24,028 bases of DNA from NCBI GenBank assembly GCA_900208305.1, contig OAPG01000044.1, positions 1 to 24,028 on the forward strand, written 5' to 3'. Position 1 is the stretch's first letter, and each line of letters opens with the position of its first letter. Under the pieces are notes generated by a model. That model was not told where the DNA came from. It did no database searches and worked only from the letters and a program-made list of their open reading frames with translations. Positions 8,068 to 24,028 of the stretch are shown piece by piece. The stretch is from Melanopsichium pennsylvanicum (taxonomy: Eukaryota > Basidiomycota > Ustilaginomycetes > Ustilaginales). The translations under genes and the position numbers were made by a program.

Positions 8068-8826
8068 TTAAGATTGGCTATCAATCCAAGCTAGGTATTT
8101 CTCTGGTGTTACGGCCTCAATAGCTACAGGCATGAACCCATGATATACTCCACAGATTTCGGAACACTGTCCGTAGAATACACCCTTCTCGCTCAATTAG
8201 AACTGATGTTTGGTTTAGTCGTCCGGGCACAGCATCAATTTAAGTCCTAGAGATGGAACGCAAAATCATGAATTACATCTGCTCCTGTAACAATAAACCG
8301 GATATGTGTATCGATCGGCACTACAAATCGGTTATCTACTTCTAGTAGTCGAAGCTGTCCGTCTTCCAGATCTGTTTCTGGAACCATATATGAGTCGAAT
8401 TCGATACTTTCTCCGTCCTCATTAATGAAGTCAGAATATTCTGCACTCCAGTACCATTGGTGTCCTGCTACTTTAACTGTCATAGAAGGACTAATTACTT
8501 CATCCATAAGGTAAAGTAGTTTAAAACTAGGGAAAGCAATAGCAATAAGTACTAGAGCTGGTGTAATTGTCCAAATTAGCTCAATTAGAGTTCCGTGGTT
8601 AGCATATTTGTATACTAGTTGTGATTTATTACTATTAAAGTTAACAATAACTGATGATAGTACCCATAGTACTCCAAAACAAATAATTACTAGATAAAAG
8701 AAGATTGAATCGTGTAGTTCTGTAATACTTCATGTGTTGGTGATGCTCCATCTTGGAATCCTAGTTGCCAAGGTTGTGGTGCATCATTAAAATTGCTGTA
8801 CTAGCAAATGGAAATAGATTAAACAT
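8068..8826 (-). CDS. cox2: Cytochrome c oxidase subunit 2, with five frame breaks
   Basis: Copper-binding subunit 2 of complex IV, which takes electrons from cytochrome c. The start ATG (8824-8826) gives MFNLFPFASTAI, a short presequence. It is followed by NDAPQPWQLGFQDGASPTHE, two membrane helices and the periplasm-like CuA domain with GHQWYWS, DVIHDF and [15 protein letters not shown]. The end is WIDSQS-TAA, and the length of about 252 residues is normal. The frame is broken at five places relative to the family: AAT to AT (8786), GGT to GT (8727), the Ala codon of HDFAVP one base short (8260), ATT to TT (8237) and one extra G (8185). About 470 nt in the middle read cleanly. WSAEYSD replaces the usual WSYEYSD. 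A displaced 3' copy lies downstream, suggesting a chimeric gene. Confidence 0.93.
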
Positions 8827-9543
8827 TTTTATATTTATTTATATTATAATAGCTTTGCTAACCCTACTTCTTAACTTAATAATTATCAATAATTATAGTA
8901 AGAAAATAGTATTAAATCCTCTTTATTTAATAACTTTATTACTATTAATATATTACTATTTATATACTGTATATAAAGCAGCACTTTTATTTTGACTACT
9001 CCCCCATTAGAATAAAAAACATCAAATCGTAGATTTTATTTATTACAAAGTAGGTTTTTATAACATAATTAGTCATGCATTTATAAAAAAGACGTAATAT
9101 TAAGAAAAGAGAAAATTACACCCAGTAACCAATTTTAAAGTGAAAGCAGCACGTTAAAATAAAAAGGAAATTACTCCTTTCTATAAGATTATATAAAGAA
9201 AAAGCTATAATTTAATAATAGCCACTATAAATAGAAATAATGTTTACTTATTTAAAATAGATACAGTTTATATTTAATAGAGTAATATAAAAATATTACA
9301 TTTACATTACTTCTGGTTATAAAATCGAAGATTTTAGTCGGTAAAAAAAAGTAATATTTAATAGCCCTGCTAACAGTTATAAATTGAATTATTTAATCCA
9401 TCTTTTGTCATATGTATTGCCCTGATAAAATAGTTATAGCAGTTGCCCTATTAAATTGAAAGGGCGCTACGCGCGCCTATCCAATTAAAATATCCTATTT
9501 TAATTGGGCAGCAGATAACTGGTTATAATTAATTAATTTAATT
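8827..9543. other. Intergenic, cox2 to trnV
   Basis: AT-rich spacer. It has a copy of the AT hairpin family at 9319-9341 (AAAATCGAAGATTTTAGT) and a GC palindrome, GGGCGCTACGCGCGCC, at about 9462-9477. A plus-strand open stretch at 8820-8995 is hydrophobic but matches no gene I know. Confidence 0.5.
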
Positions 9544-9614
9544 TAAGAATTAGAGGAATCGAACCTCTGTCCCCGATGTGTAAGATCGATGCTAAACCAC
9601 TCAGCTAAATCCTT
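9544..9614 (-). tRNA. trnV: tRNA-Val (UAC)
   Basis: The acceptor stem is AAGGATT/AATTCTT and the D-stem GCT/AGC around GAGTGGTTT. The anticodon stem TCGAT/ATCGG holds loop CTTACAC with anticodon TAC. The T-arm is AGAGG-TTCGATT-CCTCT. Confidence 0.92.
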
Positions 9615-9932
9615 AGATGTATGTATACCTATATATATATATGTATACAGCTTTAATAAAAGTATAGAAATAGGATAACCATAAACACTTTGAATTTATA
9701 ATACGGGATGCCAGTAACTTTAGTAGATATATGATTAATAGTGCTATTAAAAAATATACAAAAAGGAAGATTTTAGAATGGCTACTTTAAATCTTCTATT
9801 TATAGAAGCGCTGGGGTGCAAATAAAATTATAGTTAATGGGGTAAGAGAAAAACGGGTTATAAAAATCGAATATTTTTATTCCGCAAGAGCATTTAACTG
9901 GTTAAATTTAGTAGGACTGAAAATGAAGTTAT
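9615..9932. other. Intergenic, trnV to the atp6 3' copy
   Basis: AT-rich spacer with a TATA/TGTATAC run just upstream of trnV and AT hairpin-like strings (GGAAGATTTTAG near 9766; AAAAATCGAATATTTTTATT near 9862). No gene seen. Confidence 0.45.
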
Positions 9933-10127
9933 TTAGTGTAGATCAATAGTATCTTTAAGGTATGATGCTGTTAGAATACAGAATACGTAAGCTTGGATAA
10001 ATGAAACTGCAATTTCTAGTCCAATTAGTGGGATAAAGAGACTGAATGGATTAGAGTAATAATGCTGTAATAGCTCCTGATGTAACATTGGTGCTAGGAA
10101 TCCTGAAAGGATTTTTAGTAGTGTGTG
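9933..10127 (-). pseudogene. atp6: Displaced 3' fragment of atp6
   Basis: A second atp6 C-terminus that starts at the conserved His of AGH and reads HTLLKILSGFLAP, later LIGLEIAVSFIQAYVFCIL, and ends YLKDTIDLH-TAA. The functional proton-channel helix with its conserved Glu and Gln (GLEIAVSFIQAY) is intact. A stretch between (about 10045-10090) reads better in another frame (TSGAITALLL), suggesting two compensating indels. The NVTAGHV junction of native atp6 is the break point; nothing upstream of His is copied. The fragment directly follows the stop codons of the large minus-strand reading frame. It is probably the original atp6 3' end, displaced by a mobile element. Confidence 0.82.
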
Positions 10128-10131
10128 CTTA

Positions 10132-11905
10132 TTATTTACCATTAAGCATAGGATCTACTTCACGGTTCCAGAATTTTTGATAATCGTCAGTTTGCTTTTG
10201 TTCTACTTCGTATGATTCAAGTGGAACAATAAACCAAATTTATTTATATGGTTTACCCGAATCTACATATTTCTGCTTCCAGTTGTGTGAATTTCTAAAC
10301 ACATCAAAGTTATCGTAGAATATCAGCTAGAGAGGAGAAGTTTTTATGTAGAATTTTTTGATTTGTTCCAGTGTCAAGTTTGAGTAGTTGGTAAGGATTA
10401 GATAGTGTCTTAGGGGTTTTTTTGCAATATAAAATTTTTGTGTTGAAAATTATCCAGTACCTGATAGTTCGTAACATTTGTTGATATATCTTCTTATTTT
10501 TTTGGAGTCAGTATAACCAATATATTTAGCAGCTTCTGAGAATTAGTAAACTCAGGACCTACTTGATTTAGAGTAGTACTGTCAATTAGAATATATTTTC
10601 CAGTAGGGATACAATTAACATCAAAATAGTCTGGATAAATTAGCCCATAATCTTTGTTTCGAGAGGAAGAGTTCCAGAAGGTCGTACTGATTCATCTTGG
10701 AAAATTGTAACTGATTTATCCATTGCAGGTGCTGTAATATAATGAGTTGGTGTGATATTTACATTTCTTGTAAAAGTTCTAGTATTAATACCTGTTGCGG
10801 CCTCTTTGTGATAAAAAAGGAACGTACCTTCTTGATCGATAAGTTTAGTTTTATAACTTGTTATACCAAATTTATCTTGGAAAGCTGTAAGGACCAATTC
10901 ATATAATCAAAAATAACACCTTGGCTAGAATACCAAGAAGGAAGATTATAAGCATGAATTGACTGTTCAACCAGACGAACACGGTTTTGCTATAGTGTGC
11001 TAGAATATTTGAATAGATGGCATGTCTGAAGTAGGGATACTATATTGGATATATAATCTTTAAAAGATTACTAGTAGTATATAGAACACCCATTTTAGAT
11101 TGGAGATACCACCAATTCTTGCAACATTACGTGCAAAGATACATCCTCTCTAGGAAGACCCTTAATAAAACGATCCACATTTTTGTAATAGTTTCCATTC
11201 TTTTCAATATTAATACTAGATCCGACATTTACTAGACAATTTTCCATAGTAGTGAAAGAGTATACTACAGATTTATTCTTAAATCTGCAAACAGCTACGA
11301 TCAAGAACGTTATCCAGATTCGATAGCTTGTATAATTACAAATAGAATTGGTTCGATAGATGACTTTAGAATACCAGTATTGTCAGAAGGTTTAATAAGA
11401 ATGTCATAACAATTTTCAATAAGGTAATCGGCTAGATGAATATTATTTTTTTTACAAAATATAGCATTCTATTTAGTGTTTCTCTACTTTTATCTACATT
11501 CTTATAATTATACCAAGGAATATAAGATTCATTAGTAATAATTGCAGTTTTATTACTAATACCCATACCATTTTCATCTTCTTGACAGTAAATAGTTTTA
11601 AGAAAAGAAAACGGAGAATTAGGAAATAATTGAAAAAGAAAAATCATTGGAAAAAATAGATGCATAATTATATAAATTATTACTACCATTCTCTTTAAAA
11701 ATAATCCAAACAAAAAGTCTAGTAATAAGAAATAGATAAAAAGATTACACAGCATGAAGATTATAGAGATTTTCATTAGATATGTACCATACATCATTTT
11801 ATATTGCGCTATTTTTGCACAAAATACAAAAAGAATTACAAAAATAAAAGTAATAACTGGAATTAGAGCATTTTTCATCACTAAAGTAGGTATAGTTAAC
11901 ATCAC
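10132..11905 (-). pseudogene. Large unknown frame between atp6 and its displaced 3' end; NUMOD1-like C-terminus
   Basis: A chain of frames about 590 codons long. An intact first part (11905-11432) has three to four strongly hydrophobic segments in its first ~95 residues, then MLYFVKK. Two soluble parts follow: CRFKNKSVVYSFTTMENCLV (11095-11304) and GTFLFYHKEAATG to PSGTLPLETKIMG (10640-10897). Continuing after an indel, GKYILIDSTTL...EFTNSQ then AAKYIGYTDSKKIRRYINKC (about 10620-10470) looks like a NUMOD1 module found in homing endonucleases. The tail IWFIVPLESYEVEQ ends NGK with two TAA codons at 10129-10134. No catalytic motif is recognised. The position suggests the mobile gene that displaced the atp6 3' end. 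The hydrophobic N-terminus is unusual for an endonuclease. Confidence 0.45.
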
Positions 11906-12200
11906 TTTTCATAGAATATACATAAGAAGTATAAACATTAAAGATCCCTAAACCATGAACCAAATAGATGAAAATAATATACTACTAGAAGTACTATAAT
12001 AGTAATATTGAAATGATTCTAGTAATACTACTTGAGAAAAATTTGTTAGTCATTTCAAAATAAATAATTAAGTTCATAGTACATATTGTAACTATTATGT
12101 AGACATTAAAATTGCATAGTTAATTGATAATTCTAGAGATTTCTTTTTCTTCACTAACTTTAAGCTCAAATTGGTAAAAACTTTTGTATAGAATAGATAA

Positions 12201-12271
12201 GGAGATATAACTTAAAGGTAGAGTAGTTCGCTTCTAATGAATTTGTATTGGTTCGATTCCATTTATCTTAT
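12201..12271 (+). tRNA. trnR: tRNA-Arg (UCU)
   Basis: The D-stem is ACTT/GAGT. The anticodon stem GTTCG/TGAAT holds loop CTTCTAA with anticodon TCT. The T-arm is ATTGG-TTCGATT-CCATT with one mismatch. The acceptor stem GGAGATA/TATCTTA has a mismatched outer pair. The imperfect stems may reflect the same indel or substitution problem seen elsewhere. Arg is otherwise mostly written CGA in this window, so another Arg tRNA is expected outside it. Confidence 0.75.
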
Positions 12272-12284
12272 TTTTAATTTCTTT

Positions 12285-12300
12285 TTCTGCGCTGCGCGAC
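12285..12300 (+). repeat. GC element TTCTGCGCTGCGCGAC (shortened copy)
   Basis: Matches the 17-nt element at 5751-5767 and 17997-18013 except for one missing G. It lies just downstream of trnR. Confidence 0.7.
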
Positions 12301-12369
12301 TAAAAATCGAATAAGATTTTACAAGGGTTTCTATTTACTATGATTACTACTATTAAAAATTAGGATAAC

Positions 12370-12960
12370 TCAGATAAAATAAATTAGGATAACTTGAATT
12401 GAATCTCTCATATCGTTAAATGGCAGATTTCGTAGGTTGGTGTGTGAATACGGAAGAATATAAATATTTCCACCATGTTTTTTACACATATCCATAATTT
12501 TATGTGTTGCAGGTTCTTTTTTTAATAGGTATTTATAACATGTTCTAGAAATGTGTGTTGTAAATTCTGAGTGATAAATGGATGCTTTTTATCACTTCCT
12601 ATTGGCACAATAATTATAAAACCTGACGTAGTTTTACTAGTATTACGATTAGGTTTACCATACTTTTCTATTACTTTCTTCATTTTATTCTTTTCTTTCT
12701 TATCTCAAGGAAATTTAATGACCTCAATTTGTTTCAGGTCTTCAAAAATAAATCGGTAGAGAATCGAAATAAATTTGTGAGGGCTAATTGAAGTATCAAA
12801 GTTACTACTAATACTAGTAAAAATTTGCATCAGATTAGTATAAGTATAAAAGATGGACACATTTTTGAATACTGTACCGCAGGAAAGGGGAGTATCCAAT
12901 TAATCTTTTTTAGAAAAGATTCATTAGCAACTAGCACTTTAGTTACTAGAATTATTGAAA
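12370..12960 (-). pseudogene. Unknown broken reading frame immediately downstream of atp6
   Basis: Minus-strand frames following the atp6 stop can be chained. First comes KVLVANESFLKKINWILPF, then an intact 64-codon part ending PHKFISILYRFIFEDLKQIE and VIKFP (12705-12899). A Lys-rich part (KKVIEKYGKPNRNTSKT, then GFIIIVPIGSDKKHP) and KIMDMCKKHGGNIYILPYS follow, near 12440-12660. At least three indels intervene. I recognise no domain. The position directly behind the atp6 coding sequence and the Lys-rich composition suggest a mobile-element gene, but that is inference. A direct repeat of AAATTAGGATAACT (about 12357 and 12383) lies at its end. Confidence 0.35.
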
Positions 12961-12982
12961 CTTTAGTAAAACCTCTACTCAT

Positions 12983-13741
12983 TTAATGTAGATCATAGCA
13001 TCTTTAAGATATGAACATGTTAGAACACAGAATACGTAAGCTTGAATAAATGAAACTGCAATTTCTAGTCCAATAATACCAGTAAAAATGATAAATGTAG
13101 TACAGTCAGTACTGAAACAATAAAGTAGAATAAATAGAGGAGCCAGGAATCCTGAAAGGATTTTCATTAGAACGTGTCCTGCTGTAACGTTAGCAAATAG
13201 CCGAACTCCAAGTGAGAAAGCTCGTGCTAGATATGAAATCAGCTCAATAGGTACTAGTAGAGGTACTAGTCCTAGAGGTGTACCTGAAGGAACAAAGAAT
13301 GAGAAGAAGTGTACTTTGTGTAGTCGTAGACCAAGAATTGTAACTCCAATAAAGATTGTCATACTTAGACCAATACTTACCATAATTGATGTAGCTACTG
13401 TAAATCCATATGGTACGTTACCACTTAGATTAGCATTAGGATAAAGAAGAATAGTGAGTAGATAAATGGAAGGTACATCTCGTTAGCAGCACCAATTTGT
13501 GATTTAACTAGTCCGTGTACTGAAGCAAAACTACTTTCTAGTGCAATACTCCATCGACTTGGAATTAGTTGGTGGTTGTTACTTCCCATAATATGAAGTG
13601 ATAGTACTAGATATACAGTTAGAATGTATATAGTCCTAGATTTGTTAGACTTAGATTAACGTATCCAAGTACAGGTAGATTTAGAGAAATAAGACTAGTT
13701 ACTTCAAATTGCTCTAGTGGTGAATGAATTAGGAATGCCAT
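12983..13741 (-). CDS. atp6: ATP synthase subunit 6 (a), with three frame breaks
   Basis: Subunit a of the F0 proton channel in the inner membrane. The start MAFLIHSPLEQFEV at 13741 is typical of fungal Atp6. The sequence continues with helices through LANLSGNVPYGF-type sequence, HKVHFFSFFVPSGTPLGL and ARAFSLGVRLFANVTAGHVL, which holds the essential Arg of the channel. The end is GLEIAVSFIQAYVFCVLTCS, YLKDA. Breaks against the family are ACA ATT read as AC ATT (13626), ATGGCT read as ATGCT (13432) and ATT GAT read as AT GAT (12995). The last implies a natural ending of DAIDLH-TAA at 12983, matching the displaced copy, rather than the MIYIK-TGA of the literal frame. Length about 252 residues is normal. 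The gene precedes a mobile insert and is probably chimeric. Confidence 0.93.
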
Positions 13742-14232
13742 TGCATAAAATAATATTAATTGGATTGTTACTTAATGTTTTTTTAATAGTTGCTACACCC
13801 CTATAAATTAAATGCTAGCTAGCAACACTGATAACAAAATAGATCCTTTTTCATTTTTAGCGCAATAAATTTTGCGCTTGCGCTGCGCTTGCGCGCGGGT
13901 TCAATTTGAAATAATGTTAAAGCTTTCTTCTTTCCTATAAAATAGTATAAAATGCCACCGCCGATTTTTCTGTTTATAGACCGCATATTCTATTTAGCTA
14001 TCGGCTGACACTCTAAAAAATCCGCTACGCGCTATATTTATATTTATTTACTAAAAGGAGGCTGTCTATTTTATCACACCCTTATAAAATAAATCGAAAA
14101 TAAAATCGAAAATAAAATCTACGATTTCTTTTTAAGAGTGAGTGTGCTGGCGCTGCGCTGGCGCTGCTATAAAAATATAGGAGATATTTTAGTGGGGGGA
14201 AAAGATCGTAAAAGTAATAACGATCTTCTTAA
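13742..14232. other. Intergenic, atp8 to atp6
   Basis: Spacer rich in GC palindromes: GCGCTTGCGCTGCGCTTGCG from about 13874, GCTACGCGCTA near 14022 and GCTGGCGCTGCGCTGGCGCT from about 14146. It also holds paired AAAATCGAAAATAAAATC strings (14083-14125). The gene order atp8-atp6 on one strand suggests co-transcription. Confidence 0.5.
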
Positions 14233-14378
14233 TTAAAGTTTAGTAATGTACATTCGTGAAACAAATAGTTCTACAAAAGCTGGTAGGATGTATTTAGAAA
14301 ATACAAATAGTAGTACAAATAGTCCTAGGAATGCAAATGAGATTTGATTTACGAAGTAAAAAGTAGTAGTTGAGGCAT
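14233..14378 (-). CDS. atp8: ATP synthase subunit 8, one frame break
   Basis: A small single-span F0 subunit that binds next to subunit a. Starting at 14378, it reads [19 protein letters not shown], followed by a hydrophobic span and the basic tail [13 protein letters not shown]. The MPQL start and FYF...Q pattern are the family signature; length is 48 residues. The literal frame stops at codon 10. One C is missing from the expected Pro codon (CCT read as CT at 14362), and restoring frame there gives an open product to the stop. It lies upstream of atp6 on the same strand, the usual fungal arrangement. Confidence 0.9.
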
Positions 14379-14805
14379 TATTTATCATCAATAAAATAGT
14401 TACAAACTAGTAGACTATAGCCTTGTAATATATATATAATCGTTTTCTATTATATAGCAGCTATAAAATAGAAGATTTTAGTAGCCGGATTTAATTAATA
14501 ATACGGGCTTAGTCTCTACTGGAACTGTTACTACTATTTAAGCCTAAAAATGGGGCTTTCTTTTTCCAGTTTTCTTTTTATAAAAAGGAACAATAAAATT
14601 GATTCCCTCATAAATTTTCTAACCGTTAGAAAAGGATAGTATATTTTTCTTAATAATATTTTGTGCTCCGTTAAAATCGGAAGATTTTAGTAGGTCGATT
14701 ATAGTAATTACTAGAAAATAGAAAACACTAGATAGTTTGTTCCGCTAAGGAGATGGTAAGAAGGGGAGTGCGTCCCACCATGATATTCTATAATTTTATA
14801 TATAA
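14379..14805. other. Intergenic, cox1 to atp8
   Basis: AT-rich spacer with two copies of the dispersed AT hairpin (AAAATAGAAGATTTTAGTAG at about 14465 and AAAATCGGAAGATTTTAGTA at about 14683). No gene seen. Confidence 0.5.
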
Positions 14806-23636
<8,831 letters not shown>

Positions 23637-23644
<8 letters not shown>

Positions 23645-23660
23645 AGCGTCTAGCTGTGGT
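23637..23660 (-). promoter_or_regulatory. Hairpin overlapping the cox1 start
   Basis: CCACAGC and GCTGTGG form a 7-bp stem with loop TAGAC directly at the first codon of cox1. The only in-frame start candidate, GTG before GTA-CGA-TGG, lies in the 3' arm. Fungal Cox1 usually begins M(V)RWLYS, so GTG would take the place of ATG. The hairpin may affect initiation, or it may be another inserted GC element that altered the start. Confidence 0.45.
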
Positions 23661-23823
23661 TAATCCTTCTAGTCTATTCACTTTTTAGTACCAATCTTTT
23701 TATTTATAGTGTTAATATTTTTTTACTCTTTAATTATAAGTTAACATCCTTTTTTTAGTAGCCAAAAAAGTATTCCGTATTTACTTAATTTTGGTATACC
23801 TATATATAGGTATTATAATTACA
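23645..23823. other. Intergenic, trnS to cox1 leader
   Basis: AT-rich leader of cox1. Part of the start hairpin lies here; no other gene seen. Confidence 0.5.
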
Positions 23824-23912
23824 CGGACAAAAGGAGATTCGAACTCCTAAGGAAGTTTTTTATATTCCAGACAATTAGCAATCGCCTACACCTCGCCAAT
23901 AGCGGTTTGTCC
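23824..23912 (-). tRNA. trnS: tRNA-Ser (GCU)
   Basis: The acceptor stem is GGACAAA/TTTGTCC. The anticodon stem GGCGA/TTGTC holds loop TTGCTAA with anticodon GCT. A long variable arm is present, as in class II tRNAs, and the T-arm is AGGAG-TTCGAAT-CTCCT. It reads AGY Ser codons, which are heavily used in this genome (AGT). Confidence 0.92.
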
Positions 23913-23944
23913 ATAAAACCTATATAAAGAAGTAAAAAGAAACT

Positions 23945-23979
23945 ATTTTAATTTAATTTAATTTAATTTAATTTAATTT
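23945..23979 (+). repeat. Tandem TTAAT repeat, about six copies
   Basis: Pentanucleotide repeat TTAAT upstream (in cox1 sense) of trnS, in otherwise featureless AT-rich DNA. Confidence 0.8.
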
Positions 23980-24028
23980 TTAATCCCAGTACGAATAGAA
24001 TTAATATATTAAAGTAAAGGGTTAAAAA

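Noticed and set aside
8765..8995. Plus-strand 76-codon hydrophobic frame
   Set aside because: Its first part is antisense to the cox2 N-terminus and the rest is AT-rich spacer. The hydrophobic run looks like composition, with no match to a small nad or atp subunit.
11754..11951. Plus-strand 65-codon frame
   Set aside because: Antisense to the longer, hydrophobic minus-strand frame at 11432-11905; no feature of its own.
14362..14363. C-insertion RNA editing of the Physarum type
   Set aside because: Missing bases include G, A and T as well as C, and one site has an extra base, which does not fit that system. General RNA editing is kept only as one of several explanations.

Overview
The window is a 24 kb stretch of a fungal-type mitochondrial genome. 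It is AT-rich, with short GC-rich hairpins scattered through it. It carries cox1, cox2, atp6, atp8, rps3, the 3' end of the large-subunit rRNA (rnl) and six tRNA genes, plus group I introns with LAGLIDADG and GIY-YIG homing-endonuclease genes. TGA appears to read as Trp in at least two endonuclease reading frames, which fits genetic code 4. Leu is mostly CTA, Arg mostly CGA, and AGT is a common Ser codon. Chimeric atp6 and cox2 genes with displaced 3' ends and dispersed GC hairpins are known mainly from early-diverging fungi (Allomyces, arbuscular mycorrhizal fungi), but I cannot name the species.

Layout. The plus strand holds the end of a group I intron in rnl with a GIY-YIG gene (1-943), the last rnl exon (944 to about 1185), trnP(UGG), a broken free-standing GIY-YIG gene (about 2255-2865), trnN(GUU), rps3 (3868-4611) and trnG(UCC). 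A patchwork follows at 5.3-10.1 kb. It holds a minus-strand endonuclease-like relic, a displaced cox2 3' end (6290-6643), a plus-strand GIY-YIG gene (6865-7971), full cox2 (minus, 8068-8826), trnV(UAC, minus) and a displaced atp6 3' end (9933-10127). Next come a large broken minus-strand reading frame with a membrane-like N-terminus and a NUMOD1-like C-terminus (10132-11905), trnR(UCU, plus), another minus-strand relic, atp6 (12983-13741, minus) and atp8 (14233-14378, minus). The last 9 kb is cox1 on the minus strand (14806-23644), which I resolve into seven exons and six group I introns, one exon being only 11 nt long. trnS(GCU) closes the window.

The protein genes encode subunits of cytochrome c oxidase and ATP synthase; rps3 and the RNAs serve mitochondrial translation. 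Most of the remaining DNA is mobile.

Two features dominate. First, the conserved exons of cox1, cox2, atp6 and atp8 are interrupted at 17 places by mostly single-base deficits, while rps3 and the cox1 intron 3 endonuclease read cleanly for 0.75-0.95 kb. This could be assembly error, RNA editing, frameshifting or decay, and sequence alone does not decide. Second, short GC-rich palindromes have inserted repeatedly into endonuclease genes. The cox1 intron 4 gene carries six, two of them exactly at the catalytic acidic codons of its LAGLIDADG motifs.
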